A stretch of DNA of 64,000 nucleotides, taken from Breznakiella homolactica. Lineage in GTDB: Bacteria; Spirochaetota; Spirochaetia; Treponematales; Breznakiellaceae. A program made the position numbers and the translations under genes. Shown one piece after another: positions 1-9,448 of this stretch; the stretch's first letter is position 1; each line of letters opens with the position of its first letter. A model generated the notes under the pieces. It did not search any database, was not told where the DNA came from, and was given only the letters and a program-made list of their open reading frames with translations. The DNA lies in NCBI RefSeq assembly GCF_016616095.2, contig NZ_CP067089.2, positions 4,216,001 to 4,280,000 on the forward strand. The letters are read 5' to 3'.

Positions 1-320
1 ACGCGGCCAACTATACCCAGGCGTTTCATTTTATTACCGCGGGATTAAATATCGACTCCGGCAATCCCTGGCTTAAGTTGTATATGGCCTGCGTGGTCAT
101 ATTTCTGCCCCTTGCGGACCGGATTGAAGAACAGCTTCCTGTCCTGGACGGACTTCTGGACAGTAACTTTGAACATAAAGCGTACCTTAGGTATTTGAAA
201 TCCCTGGCACTCAACGGTCTCGGACGGATGGAAGAAGCCTTGGCCCTCATGAAGCAGGCGGCTGATGAGGACACTGCCTATACGGAAGCCTATGAATGGC
301 TGCAGGGGCAAAAAAAGTAA
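1..320 (+). CDS. C-terminal end of a TPR-like protein (partial)
   Basis: The frame beginning at base 3 is open from the window edge to a TAA at 318-320, so only about the last 105 residues are visible. The sequence is helical, and the stretch LNGLGRMEEALALMKQA has the small-residue spacing of a tetratricopeptide repeat, followed by a second acidic helix. This suggests a TPR scaffold that binds partner proteins, but the motif is short and no other domain can be seen. A gap of 79 bases follows before the next gene, on the same strand. Confidence 0.6.
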   Translation, partial: AANYTQAFHFITAGLNIDSGNPWLKLYMACVVIFLPLADRIEEQLPVLDGLLDSNFEHKAYLRYLKSLALNGLGRMEEALALMKQAADEDTAYTEAYEWLQGQKK

Positions 321-399
321 CAGGGCAGTGCCCTTTCTCCGGGGTAATACTGCGGCTGCCCCATTGCGGTCCGCCGTGTCAATTGTATATAGTTGAAAA

Positions 400-1626
400 A
401 TGATCCGCCGGGTTTGTATATTCATGATGTTTCCTTTTCTTCTCTGCTCCTGCGGAAAATCCGGTACCGTTCCATTGGAAATATCCGATCCGCCGCCGGC
501 CGCAGAAAGCTTTCCGGAAGTTCCGAATGAAAATGAAGCGGAACGCGCCATGCGGGCTGCGGCCCGTGAATTGTGCAGAGCCATGGATGACCGCACTTTA
601 GCCGGGCAGGTACTCATGACAGGCATTGACGGTAAAGGACGCCTTCCCGCCCGGTCAGAAGAACTGCTCCGGAAATATCCTCCCGGGGCGATCATGCTTT
701 TTAAGTACAACGTCTCAGATGATCCCAATGATACCGCTCTGTTCCTGGACGAATGCGCGGCGGTAATCAGCCGGGCGGCTTCGGGGGTGGTTCCCTTTGT
801 CGCGGTGGATCATGAAGGCGGTCTGGTCCACCGGTTCGGAACAACCCTGGAACGGCTGCCTTCCCCGGGTTCATATACAGAACTTGCCCGGGCGGAAGGT
901 CCGGAAGAAGCTTTGTCCAGAATAGAAACCGATGCCCGGCGTTCAGGAGCGGAGCTCAGAACCATCGGCATCACCATGAACCTGGCTCCGGTGGCGGAAA
1001 TCCTCAATGACGACAACAAGACATTTCTGGAAGACCGGTCCTATGGAAGGGATGGCACCTTTGTGACTTCCGCTGGTGCCGCGTTTATCCGCGGAATGGA
1101 AGATTCGGGGATTGCCTCGGTGCTTAAGCATTTTCCGGGCAACTCCGGGAGTGATCCCCATATACATCCGGCCCGGATGGACTATAGCCGGGATGAGCTT
1201 AACCGTATGGTTCTGCCTTTTAAAGAACTTATTGAACAGTTTTCCCCCGCCGCGGTCATGGTGAGCCACGCCGTAGTATCCGCGGCGGACCCTCTGCGGA
1301 ATGCCAGCCTGTCTCCGGAGATTATCAGTGACTGGCTCAAAGGTGAACTGGGGTTCTCCGGGATTGTCCTGGGAGATGATTTCTCCATGGGAGCGGTCAG
1401 TCTCCAGGGTTACTCTCCCGAAGAGGCGGTGATTGCGGCCATTAATGCGGGAATCGATATGGTAATGACCTGGCCGCGGAATGTCGCGGCAGTACACGGG
1501 GCAATTATAACCGCCCTGGAAAACGGAACCCTGTCCCGGGACCGGCTTGAGGATGCCGCGGAACGGATTGTGTTCCAGAAAATGCGGTACGGGCTCCTGC
1601 CGGTACATAATGGAAGTGCGCTGTGA
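400..1626 (+). CDS. Glycoside hydrolase family 3 lipoprotein (NagZ-like beta-N-acetylhexosaminidase)
   Basis: 408 residues. The N-terminus has a hydrophobic segment ending in the lipobox LLCSC (Cys near residue 17-19), so the protein is probably a lipid-anchored envelope enzyme. The body is a GH3 N-terminal barrel: VDHEGG near residue 145, KHFPGNSGSD with a following His (the catalytic loop of NagZ-type enzymes), and GDDFSMGAV near residue 325, whose Asp is the expected nucleophile. The family cleaves terminal N-acetylglucosamine or related beta-sugars, for example from muropeptides or chitin fragments. The second GH3 domain of beta-glucosidases is absent, which favours the NagZ type. No strong Shine-Dalgarno precedes the ATG at 400; ATGs at codons 9 and 10 are alternatives. 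It overlaps the next gene by GTGA. Confidence 0.88.
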   Translation: MIRRVCIFMMFPFLLCSCGKSGTVPLEISDPPPAAESFPEVPNENEAERAMRAAARELCRAMDDRTLAGQVLMTGIDGKGRLPARSEELLRKYPPGAIMLFKYNVSDDPNDTALFLDECAAVISRAASGVVPFVAVDHEGGLVHRFGTTLERLPSPGSYTELARAEGPEEALSRIETDARRSGAELRTIGITMNLAPVAEILNDDNKTFLEDRSYGRDGTFVTSAGAAFIRGMEDSGIASVLKHFPGNSGSDPHIHPARMDYSRDELNRMVLPFKELIEQFSPAAVMVSHAVVSAADPLRNASLSPEIISDWLKGELGFSGIVLGDDFSMGAVSLQGYSPEEAVIAAINAGIDMVMTWPRNVAAVHGAIITALENGTLSRDRLEDAAERIVFQKMRYGLLPVHNGSAL

Positions 1627-2333
1627 TTGAAGAATCGAGAATACTGTACACCGACAGTTCCTGTATAATCGTAAACAAACGGGCAGGGGAGGCCGCCGAA
1701 GGCGCGGCCCCGGGAATGGTCAGCCTTCCGGAAGTTTTGGGGAAAACATTCGGCACCGGACAGAATGCCGGCGGAAATCCATTCCTGCCGACAGCGGTAC
1801 ACCGCATCGATGTGCCCGTGAGCGGCTGTATCCTTTTTGCCCGGACTCCGCCGGCGCTGACTTTTCTCAATACCGCCTTTTCCCGGAGACAGGCGGTAAA
1901 GACCTACTGGGCAGTGATTGAGCAGAATGAAAAAATCCGGACCATTCCCGAATCGGGGGAACTGCGCCACTGGATCGCGGTGGACGGACGCAGAAACAAA
2001 AGTTTTGCCTTTTCCGGCCCCGGGGAAAACCGGAAAGAGGCGGTTCTGCGCTACCGTGTGGCCGGCGCCGGGGACCGGTACTGTTTTATGGAAATAGATC
2101 TTACCACAGGACGCCATCACCAGATCCGGGCTCAGCTTGCGGCGGAAGGTCTTTTTATTAAAGGCGACCTGAAATACGGCGCCCGGCGAAGCGAACGGAA
2201 CGGCGGCATCCGGCTCCACGCGCGGTTCCTGTCCTTTCCGTCCCCCGACCGGCCGGATCAGTATATCAGCGTCACCGCCGAGCCGCCTCTGCCGGACCGG
2301 CTGTGGGAAGCCTGCATGCAGTCAATGGTTTGA
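1623..2333 (+). CDS. RluA-family RNA pseudouridine synthase
   Basis: 236 residues from a GTG that overlaps the upstream TGA by four bases, indicating translational coupling. The signature HRIDVPVSG near residue 60 corresponds to the HRLDxxTSG loop carrying the catalytic Asp of RluA/RluC enzymes, which isomerise uridines in rRNA or tRNA. The later motif TGRHHQIRAQLAAEG near residue 165 is the conserved TGRxHQIR block. There is no N-terminal S4 RNA-binding domain, so it is a short, stand-alone catalytic form. The target base cannot be read from sequence. Pairing with a cell-wall lipoprotein gene is probably only co-transcription. Confidence 0.9.
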   Translation: MIEESRILYTDSSCIIVNKRAGEAAEGAAPGMVSLPEVLGKTFGTGQNAGGNPFLPTAVHRIDVPVSGCILFARTPPALTFLNTAFSRRQAVKTYWAVIEQNEKIRTIPESGELRHWIAVDGRRNKSFAFSGPGENRKEAVLRYRVAGAGDRYCFMEIDLTTGRHHQIRAQLAAEGLFIKGDLKYGARRSERNGGIRLHARFLSFPSPDRPDQYISVTAEPPLPDRLWEACMQSMV

Positions 2334-3191
2334 TTATTTTTTAAGCGGCAGAGATTTAAGAAATGTAATCAGCGGATCGTGCCAGACCTCCGCCGAATCT
2401 CCTTCCTCCATGAAGCGCCGGTACAGCCCAAGGATGTGGTCCCGTATCTCACGGCGGTCATCGGGATTTTCGATTTCATCATCAGTAAAAAGTCCGGATA
2501 CAAATGATTCCGCCTCAAAGGACGTGAACAGGGATACGTCAAAACGGGTCATGGCATACATGGCCGCCGAAACACAGTTAACACTGTGCTGTTTAATGTA
2601 CAGTATGGCTTCGGTTATTTTCTGCGCTCCCTGTTTGAGTTCCTGTTTCTGCGGTTCCAGGCTTCCGCTGTCCCCAAGGGTACGGATAATGTCCGCGAAT
2701 TTTGTGTAGGTCCGTATCACCACCATGACGTGGAGACTCGGTATGCACATGAGATGGGGATCAAAGGTGTGAATCAGGATAAAGCGGGGCTTTTTAAGAT
2801 ACCGCGGACGCCTGGTGGTGGACAGATTTCTGGTATACACCTCCGCGGCGAAACGATAGAGGTCCCCCATGGCATCCAGAAATTCCCGGACCGGTTCCTC
2901 CGCGTCCCTGCCGAATTCCTTGATCAGAAAACCTATGGTTCGGATCCAGAAGGAAACGAAATCCAGGTAAATGGTTACCCATCCTGGGGTAAAGGGAATT
3001 TTTTCGTCCAGAGGGTGATCTACCGATGTTACCGGAATCCTTCCCCGGAAGAGAGCCGCTTTATACTGCAGGTAGAAAAAATTATAAAAAATTGATCCGA
3101 TACAGCGCCACGCCGCTTTCCGCAGTTTCCCCGTACGGAGAACCCGGAGAGCGGTCAGGAAAACGGGCTGTCTGCAAACTTGTTCTGCCAT
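2334..3191 (-). CDS. Conserved-looking protein of unknown function
   Basis: 285 residues, convergent with and directly abutting the pseudouridine synthase stop. I do not recognise the family. It is rich in aromatic and basic residues with amphipathic helices (for example FVSFWIRTIGFLIKEFG near residue 80) but has no clear membrane-spanning segment or signal peptide. A short CIPSLH near residue 150 resembles the second PAP2 phosphatase motif, but the flanking KxxxxxxRP and SRxxxxxHxxxD motifs are missing, so I do not assign that function. The ATG at 3191 has only a weak purine-rich upstream stretch. A small perfect hairpin (3238-3257) separates it from the preceding barrel-protein gene, so it could be the last gene of that operon. 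Confidence 0.7.
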   Translation of the reverse strand: MAEQVCRQPVFLTALRVLRTGKLRKAAWRCIGSIFYNFFYLQYKAALFRGRIPVTSVDHPLDEKIPFTPGWVTIYLDFVSFWIRTIGFLIKEFGRDAEEPVREFLDAMGDLYRFAAEVYTRNLSTTRRPRYLKKPRFILIHTFDPHLMCIPSLHVMVVIRTYTKFADIIRTLGDSGSLEPQKQELKQGAQKITEAILYIKQHSVNCVSAAMYAMTRFDVSLFTSFEAESFVSGLFTDDEIENPDDRREIRDHILGLYRRFMEEGDSAEVWHDPLITFLKSLPLKK

Positions 3192-3287
3192 GGATACCCC
3201 GGAATGCTGCTGGTTTCTGTGAAGCGGGAACAGTATCCCGGCGGCAAAAACCGCCGGCTATACTATACCAGGGAACGATTCCTGTGA

Positions 3288-4598
3288 CTAGAACTGCCAG
3301 CCCGCGGTAATGGACGGACGGATGAATCCGGTGGGCATATCAGTGACAAAGTAGTGCATAAATTCAACCCCAAAATCCACGAATGCCCGTTTGTAGAAAT
3401 ACCACTGAAAAGACGCGCCCGCCGCAGCCACGGGAAACCATGTATCGAAGGACGGCGATTTAAGATTGTCGCCGTAATCAAAGTACATATTGAGATACGA
3501 CGATATACCGCCGCCGGCCCGGACATTGAGGATGTATTTGCGGTTAACCAGCGGTTTCTGATACACCGCGTACAGTATGACACCGAGGTTGTGGCTCGAA
3601 GCGGTATAGGTACCTGCCTCGTTGGAGGCTTTGTTGAAAACGTAATACGGCGATAACTCAACCCCGAAATAACCGTAAACCTTCTTAAAAGGGATAAAGG
3701 TTATCCTGATATTAAATGATACCGGATAGATGACACCCTCGTACACAACGGTATCGTCTTCTCCGCCGTCCGATCCGGGCCACCCGTACATGGGCTTCCC
3801 GTAGAGGGGAAACATGGGGGAATATCCGGCATGGATATTCAGGTCCATGGGTTTCTGGAAAAGGACACTGATAGGGCCGGCGATGGTACTGAGTCCGCCG
3901 GGATTAACTATGACGAGGTTGTATGTATAGGTTAACAGATCCTGTTCATTCAGGAAAATCTCCGCGCCGTCACCGATATCGGTGTACGTAATATCCCGCG
4001 GAATAATGATCCGACCCCGTTCCCGCAGGGACTGTTCGGTTTCGCCTTCCCGGAGCGCCGGCATAAGATACATTTCCGATTCCCGGACAAAGTTGTTTCC
4101 CCGGATGGAGATGCGCCGCTCCTCGGGTTCGTCGAGATAAAAATACCGGGGGGTATACGAATCAACCTGAGGCTGAACCGCAAGGAACACATTGAAGTAA
4201 ACCCATTCGGATTCACCGTCTATCCGGTTCAGTACGTTGTAAACCAGTATCTTGTACCGGTAGTTTCCCGGCGGAAGGGAAAGCTCTATGTAAGGGTCTT
4301 CAATCCGTTCATCCATGAATGAATAATACCGGTCGCTGTTCCCGAAACGCTGTTCAATGACAATTTCATAATCCAGAATATGCTCTACCGGTTCCCACTC
4401 CAGGCGCTGTATGAACCGTATGCCTTCATCGGTCTCCTGTATGTAATAAGAACTTGACTGTCCTTCCGCGGCGGTGCCCTGGGGAGCCGCCAGCGGAACG
4501 TCGCCGGGTACAGGAGTCTCCTGGGCGGCGGCGGCAAATGTAAAGAGGAAACTGAGCATGAAGAAAAAACTTACACGCCGCCGGTTTCTAATTCCCAT
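3288..4598 (-). CDS. Predicted outer-membrane beta-barrel protein with N-terminal Ig/IPT-like region
   Basis: 436 residues. A signal peptide is clear (basic start, hydrophobic core, cleavage near AAAAQ, residue 25). Residues about 45-250 are beta-rich, with an IPT/TIG-like strand pattern (IRGNNFVRESEMYL). Residues about 260-436 show alternating hydrophobic strands with Gly/Tyr and a final aromatic residue (TAGWQF), typical of the last strand of an outer-membrane barrel. The ATG has AGGAG six bases upstream and overlaps the upstream FecR-domain gene by 11 bases. I infer an envelope structural or sensing partner of the FecR protein; no enzyme motif is visible. Confidence 0.72.
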   Translation of the reverse strand: MGIRNRRRVSFFFMLSFLFTFAAAAQETPVPGDVPLAAPQGTAAEGQSSSYYIQETDEGIRFIQRLEWEPVEHILDYEIVIEQRFGNSDRYYSFMDERIEDPYIELSLPPGNYRYKILVYNVLNRIDGESEWVYFNVFLAVQPQVDSYTPRYFYLDEPEERRISIRGNNFVRESEMYLMPALREGETEQSLRERGRIIIPRDITYTDIGDGAEIFLNEQDLLTYTYNLVIVNPGGLSTIAGPISVLFQKPMDLNIHAGYSPMFPLYGKPMYGWPGSDGGEDDTVVYEGVIYPVSFNIRITFIPFKKVYGYFGVELSPYYVFNKASNEAGTYTASSHNLGVILYAVYQKPLVNRKYILNVRAGGGISSYLNMYFDYGDNLKSPSFDTWFPVAAAGASFQWYFYKRAFVDFGVEFMHYFVTDMPTGFIRPSITAGWQF

Positions 4599-7404
4599 AT
4601 AAAGCTCCTGGATCCCGCCCCTGTACCCGTTCGGTTTCAGGCAGGTTTATTGTAAAACGGCTTTCCCCGGGAGTTCCCGGCTGTTCGATGGTTCCGTCAC
4701 GGCCTCTGTTTACCGCCTCAACCCGCCAGGTAAAGGTCCCCCGGTCGAGAATCGAAAGATTGGAAAGCGTGTATGATGTATTCGTCTGCGGGTCGCTCTT
4801 CAGGAGAAGTTCCGGTGTACCGGAAGAACTGTTTCTGTACAGGCTGAATATATACGCGTTGGCGCCGTTCACCGCCGCCCATTCGAACGCCATGGTTCTC
4901 ATTCCCCGGAGTTCCGCCGGCCCGAAGATGAAATTGTTCTGGGGGCTCCGCATCGCGGGGGCCGCAAGCGGCGGAATAGCCAATACGGTAAATGAATTCC
5001 ATTTCCCCGCGCTGATATCAAACTCATCATCGGTAAACGCCGTTACCGTCCAGTAATAAGTACCCGCGGTAAGCCGCGGCAGGGTGATGTTCGTACCGGG
5101 ATTCCTGGTATCCATTATTATTGCCCTGGTATTAGCCAGGTTCGTACTGGTGGATAGAATAAACCGGGAACTGACAACATTTTCAGTTGAGGACCAGCGG
5201 ATCCTGTCGGGAGTCCGCAGCGCCGCAAGCCCCTGGTACCGGTGGCCGCTGGAAGGATAGTCGAGGCTGACGGGTTTCAGCATCCGCATGGAAATTGAAT
5301 GCGTCCCGATGAGGCCACTCCGCCGGGATGTTTCGGCGCTTTCATTGATAAATGCCTGGACCGTCCAAACGTAGTTCCCTTCCTCAAAGGCTGCCATGGG
5401 TACGGTTTCCGAAGTTCCTTCATTATAAAGATTTTCATGGACGATGGTATCGTCTCCATCCTTCCGGTACAGCTTCATCTGGTAGTATTCCGCGTCGGGA
5501 ATGGGAAGCCAGGAAAAATCTATTGATTGTCCTTCCCGGATAATTATCCGGGCATTTTCAATGGGATTAATTATTTCCGCCGCGGGCAGGGGAGCTGAAA
5601 CCCTGAAGCGTTTGGGAACCGTGCTGAACTGTATGGCATCGGATCCCGTATCGGCGGCGATTCGCCAATAGTATTCTCCCGGCGGCAGAACGCGGCCCTG
5701 AATCCCCGATGCGCTGATGTTTTCGTCAAAGAGTATGTTTGTAAATCCCGTATCGGCGGAAATCTGGTACCGGTTCGCAAAGGGAAGATTGCTCCTCCAG
5801 GTAAACCGAATGTCCGGGAGCAGGCTGTCGGCAATGGTATAACCGTCCGGCGGAAAGGTGGTTCTGTAGACAACTTCCCCTTCCAGGGCTACCACCGGCC
5901 GGGACGGAGACACCGGCGATTCGTTGCCTTCGATGTCCGTCTGATATACACCCCAGTAATACTGTCCGGCGCTGAGTGCCGTTTGATTGACGGTATAGGC
6001 ATACCAGTTTTCGGAAACCTTTTCCGTGATTACCGGATTCCCAAGATTTTGATCCCGGGAGATCCGGAATGTGTAGGATGCCGCCTCGTCATCGTTTTTC
6101 CAGGAAAAATACGTATCGCCCCGTTCTTTGGCGATGTTTATGAAACTCCCCGCCGCGGGCGCAGTCAGTACCGGGGCCTGGAGTTCGCCTCCCTGGGTTA
6201 TGGTGAAGGATGCCACTTCCGAAGAATATGCCGTACCTTCGAAATCTTCGGGGTAAATCGGAGTTACCTGCCAGTACCACCGGCCTCCCTCGAGGCCCGA
6301 AAAGATAAATGAAGACTCACGGATCCGGCGGGACACCCGGGGATTTTCCATCCCGGGGTTGTCCGCAATATCGATACGGTACTGCGCCGCCTGTTCCAGC
6401 GCTGTCCACAGGAAGCGGACGGCGGGTTTCCTGGTTCTGTACCAGTACTGGTACTCTTCCGCCGGGGCGATTACCCTGGGCGGCGGCGCGTACAGGATAG
6501 TCAGCCTGCCGGAAACCGCGTTTTCAGGATGCCCGCCGGCTCCGGGGGCAGCGCCCTGGGGATACGCCCGCCACCAGTAGGTTCCCGGTGCAAGCCGTAT
6601 CTCCGTACGGGTTTCCCCGGAGACCGTGGCCTCCGCCGCGGGATTGCTGAAATTCCGGTCCAGGGAAACCTCGATCCGCACTTCCTGTCCGCCGGTGAAG
6701 TTAATGGTATTCCAGCTGAACTGTACGGGAATTTCCTCACGGATGACACTGAGCATCCGGGTATTGGGCCGGGGAGAAACCACCGCCACCATGGGTTCCG
6801 AGCTGCGGGTTCCGTCCTCCAGGAATGAAATCATCGAACCGGCTCCGGCGGTTTCAACACCGCCTTGGGCATCCCGGAGGGACGCGGTCCCTTCAATAAC
6901 CCTGAGATCGAGTCCCTGTCCTTCGGTGCCGGTTTTGGCGTTTACCACGGCCCCGGCTGCCACTTCAATGCTGCTGCTGCCCGCCGCCAGGATAAAGGAA
7001 TGGGCCGCGTTCTGGGCATTGACGCTGATGTCGCCTTCGGCAAGGTTCACCCGGGTTCTCAGATCATCGGTATGGATCTGAACGAGGCTGTTTTCCGACA
7101 GTTCGATTATTTCTCCGGACAGGAACCGGACCGTGGCTTCCGAAAGATCCGCGGTCCTGATGGTGTCGCCGTTGTATACCGGTGACTCCTGCCGGAGCCG
7201 GTCCCAGAGGACCCGGTCGATAAAACGCCGCTGGGCGGATTTGTATTTAAAGGTAATGGTCCCAACCGGTGTATCGTACAGTTTCGTCAGGGTTGTATTG
7301 AAGTCGGACCAGAAAAAATAAACATTGAGTCCTACTCCCAGCAGACAGACCAGGACGACCAGGAAGTCAAGATTCCTGGATTTTGTATTTTTGTTCTTCT
7401 GCAT
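4588..7404 (-). CDS. FecR-domain protein with about seven FN3-like repeats
   Basis: 938 residues from the ATG at 7404, which has AAGG nine bases upstream; a TTG three codons earlier is possible. One membrane helix lies near residues 11-30, followed by a FecR-type domain (about 40-200; in FecR it transmits periplasmic signals) and then a long extracytoplasmic part. At least seven repeats contain a Y/F-x-W-x-V strand (YYWGVYQ, YYWRIAA, YVWTVQA, YYWTVTA, FTWRVEA and others), as in fibronectin type III-like folds. The start overlaps the cyclase stop by 38 bases and the stop overlaps the barrel gene by 11, so the three are probably co-translated. I infer a periplasmic scaffold. No sigma factor is adjacent, unlike classical FecR systems. 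Confidence 0.82.
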   Translation of the reverse strand: MQKNKNTKSRNLDFLVVLVCLLGVGLNVYFFWSDFNTTLTKLYDTPVGTITFKYKSAQRRFIDRVLWDRLRQESPVYNGDTIRTADLSEATVRFLSGEIIELSENSLVQIHTDDLRTRVNLAEGDISVNAQNAAHSFILAAGSSSIEVAAGAVVNAKTGTEGQGLDLRVIEGTASLRDAQGGVETAGAGSMISFLEDGTRSSEPMVAVVSPRPNTRMLSVIREEIPVQFSWNTINFTGGQEVRIEVSLDRNFSNPAAEATVSGETRTEIRLAPGTYWWRAYPQGAAPGAGGHPENAVSGRLTILYAPPPRVIAPAEEYQYWYRTRKPAVRFLWTALEQAAQYRIDIADNPGMENPRVSRRIRESSFIFSGLEGGRWYWQVTPIYPEDFEGTAYSSEVASFTITQGGELQAPVLTAPAAGSFINIAKERGDTYFSWKNDDEAASYTFRISRDQNLGNPVITEKVSENWYAYTVNQTALSAGQYYWGVYQTDIEGNESPVSPSRPVVALEGEVVYRTTFPPDGYTIADSLLPDIRFTWRSNLPFANRYQISADTGFTNILFDENISASGIQGRVLPPGEYYWRIAADTGSDAIQFSTVPKRFRVSAPLPAAEIINPIENARIIIREGQSIDFSWLPIPDAEYYQMKLYRKDGDDTIVHENLYNEGTSETVPMAAFEEGNYVWTVQAFINESAETSRRSGLIGTHSISMRMLKPVSLDYPSSGHRYQGLAALRTPDRIRWSSTENVVSSRFILSTSTNLANTRAIIMDTRNPGTNITLPRLTAGTYYWTVTAFTDDEFDISAGKWNSFTVLAIPPLAAPAMRSPQNNFIFGPAELRGMRTMAFEWAAVNGANAYIFSLYRNSSSGTPELLLKSDPQTNTSYTLSNLSILDRGTFTWRVEAVNRGRDGTIEQPGTPGESRFTINLPETERVQGRDPGALYGN

Positions 7405-9265
7405 CGGTATCAACCTTGTTCATGTCCGGAGCTTTTATTCCCAGCAGGTTCCTGACCTCGGCCAGGGTCCGGGGACCCTTGGCCCCGGCTCCGGGAATAT
7501 CGTTGGCATCGGGGATATTCACCACCGCAAACATCCGCACGGGTTTTTCCTTGCCCTTTACCGTTACCGAGGGCATTTCTTCAACAATGAGATAATCCTT
7601 TATCAGGTTATAGGTGTTTTCGGTAATGAGAATATCCGTGCCCAGGGGTTTGTTCAGGGCTTCGGTCCGGGACGCGAGGTTTACCGCGTCGCCGATTACG
7701 GTATATTCCATCCGTTCGCTGGACCCGATCTGTCCGGCGACCACATCGCCGGTGTTGATGCCGCAGCCGATTTTAATGATGGGTTTTTTCTCGCCTCCCC
7801 GGCCTTCGTTGAATTCCAGGAGCGCCGCCCGCATCATCAGCGCGGACCGGACGCAGTTGAGGGCGTCCGCCATGGGGCTCCCCGCGGAAATCGGCGCGCC
7901 CCAGACCGCCATCACGGCGTCGCCGATGAATTTATCCACCACGCCGTTGGTATCATTGACGCAGCGGACCATCCGCGTCATGTAGTCATTGAGGAACCCT
8001 ACGATCTCATGGGGTTCGAGTTTTTCGGAAATAGCCGTAAAGGACCGGATATCCGAAAAGAAAATCGTCACATGCTTGGTTTCGCCCCCCAGGGTGAGTT
8101 CCCCCTTCATGGCTTTTTCGGCGATATCCTTATTGATGAACCGGCCGAAGGTATCCTTGAGGCGTTCCCGCTCGGCCAGCCCACGGCTCATGTTGACGAA
8201 ACTGTCGGTCAGCAGTCCCAGCTCATCCTGGGTTTTGGCCTTCAGGTTTATCTCAAAGTTGCCCTGTTCGATCTGACCGGCCGCCGCGGCAAGAACCCGT
8301 ACGGGAGAACTGATGGTCTTGGAGAAGAACCAGATGAACAGGATTGCCGCAAAAAGCACCGCCGCGGTAAGGAAAATATTCCGACGGGTGGTGGCCGCTA
8401 TTCCTTCAAACACGATATTGTATTCAATGCTGGTGATTACCGCCGCGTCCCCGATGGATATTTTCCGGAAGGCGCTGAAAAACCGGTTCCCTTCCTGGTC
8501 GGTGTACAGGAGCTGCAGGTTCCGGTCGCCGCTTTCCTGCATAGCCTGGACAATCGGCGTGTTGGCCATATTGGCCCCGGCCCGGACGAGGTTGTAATCC
8601 GCGTGGACCAGGACGTCTCCCTGGTCATTCACCATAAACGATGAATTGGCGCCGCTGCCGAAGGATTCGGTAAGATCCTCCGAGGAAAAGAACGTTACCA
8701 CCGCCTGCTCATAGCCGCTTTCCTGCCACGGATACAGCATGGCGATTACCGGAACCCCGAACACCGGGGCGGCGTTGATAAGCAGCGGTTCCCCGGCCAC
8801 GGCCCGCCGGACCGCGGCCGCTTCATTCTGGAGAAACAGGGTTATGAGGGTCGTTTCGATTTCATTGGAAACAAAAAACCGGGTATTGACCAGTTCCAGG
8901 CTGCCGGGAATGACCACCGCGGCAATATCCTGGTTCCGTTCGAAGAAAAACGCCGAGGCCTGCCGGGAAAGGGCCGCGGAAGAACCCGCCGCGTTGAGCA
9001 TATCCAAAAGCAGGAATACGTTTGACCGTACTGTATTGAGCTTATTCTCCGCTTCCGTGGCGGACCGCCGGTTAACGGTAAAGTTATTATCCTCCGCGGT
9101 TATGCGCACATCGGAACTGACCATCGCCGATACGAGAAATGTAATTGTTCCCAGGGATACCAGGAGCAGTACGGTGATAATAACTACGAGTTTTACCCCG
9201 ATAGGGTACTTTACCCTTGCCTTTTTCAGCGTCTGTTCTGCTTTTTTCGACACACTTTTCTCCAT
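7367..9265 (-). CDS. Membrane-bound class III adenylate/guanylate cyclase with HAMP domain
   Basis: 632 residues. Membrane helices lie near 24-48 and 296-316 and enclose an extracytoplasmic sensor region of about 245 residues. A HAMP segment follows (about 318-370), then a class III nucleotidyl cyclase domain (about 390-575). The two metal-binding Asp residues are visible in FFSDIRSFTA and KFIGDAVMAVWG, and the transition-state region in YTVIGDAVNLASR. The family makes cAMP (or cGMP) in response to a sensed signal; substrate choice is inferred as ATP from the bacterial pattern. It is the first gene of an overlapping operon with the FecR-repeat and barrel proteins, suggesting an envelope stimulus is converted to a second messenger. 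No clear Shine-Dalgarno precedes the ATG. Confidence 0.92.
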   Translation of the reverse strand: MEKSVSKKAEQTLKKARVKYPIGVKLVVIITVLLLVSLGTITFLVSAMVSSDVRITAEDNNFTVNRRSATEAENKLNTVRSNVFLLLDMLNAAGSSAALSRQASAFFFERNQDIAAVVIPGSLELVNTRFFVSNEIETTLITLFLQNEAAAVRRAVAGEPLLINAAPVFGVPVIAMLYPWQESGYEQAVVTFFSSEDLTESFGSGANSSFMVNDQGDVLVHADYNLVRAGANMANTPIVQAMQESGDRNLQLLYTDQEGNRFFSAFRKISIGDAAVITSIEYNIVFEGIAATTRRNIFLTAAVLFAAILFIWFFSKTISSPVRVLAAAAGQIEQGNFEINLKAKTQDELGLLTDSFVNMSRGLAERERLKDTFGRFINKDIAEKAMKGELTLGGETKHVTIFFSDIRSFTAISEKLEPHEIVGFLNDYMTRMVRCVNDTNGVVDKFIGDAVMAVWGAPISAGSPMADALNCVRSALMMRAALLEFNEGRGGEKKPIIKIGCGINTGDVVAGQIGSSERMEYTVIGDAVNLASRTEALNKPLGTDILITENTYNLIKDYLIVEEMPSVTVKGKEKPVRMFAVVNIPDANDIPGAGAKGPRTLAEVRNLLGIKAPDMNKVDTDAEEQKYKIQES

Positions 9266-9448
9266 ATAACTAATAAGTCCGGAACAGTATGGTATCGTTC
9301 AAATACGATGCGCAAAGAAGTAATTACCAGTATAGCATGACTATACCATAAATATGGAGTTTTTCAATTGTGAATTCGAAAATATATGGAGAATATAAGG
9401 AAAGGAATGAACAAATCCGCTCCGGGTATGACCCGGATTTACCCGGAA

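Noticed and set aside
2334..3191. PAP2 phosphatase call based on CIPSLH
   Set aside because: The other two PAP2 motifs and the membrane helices are missing.
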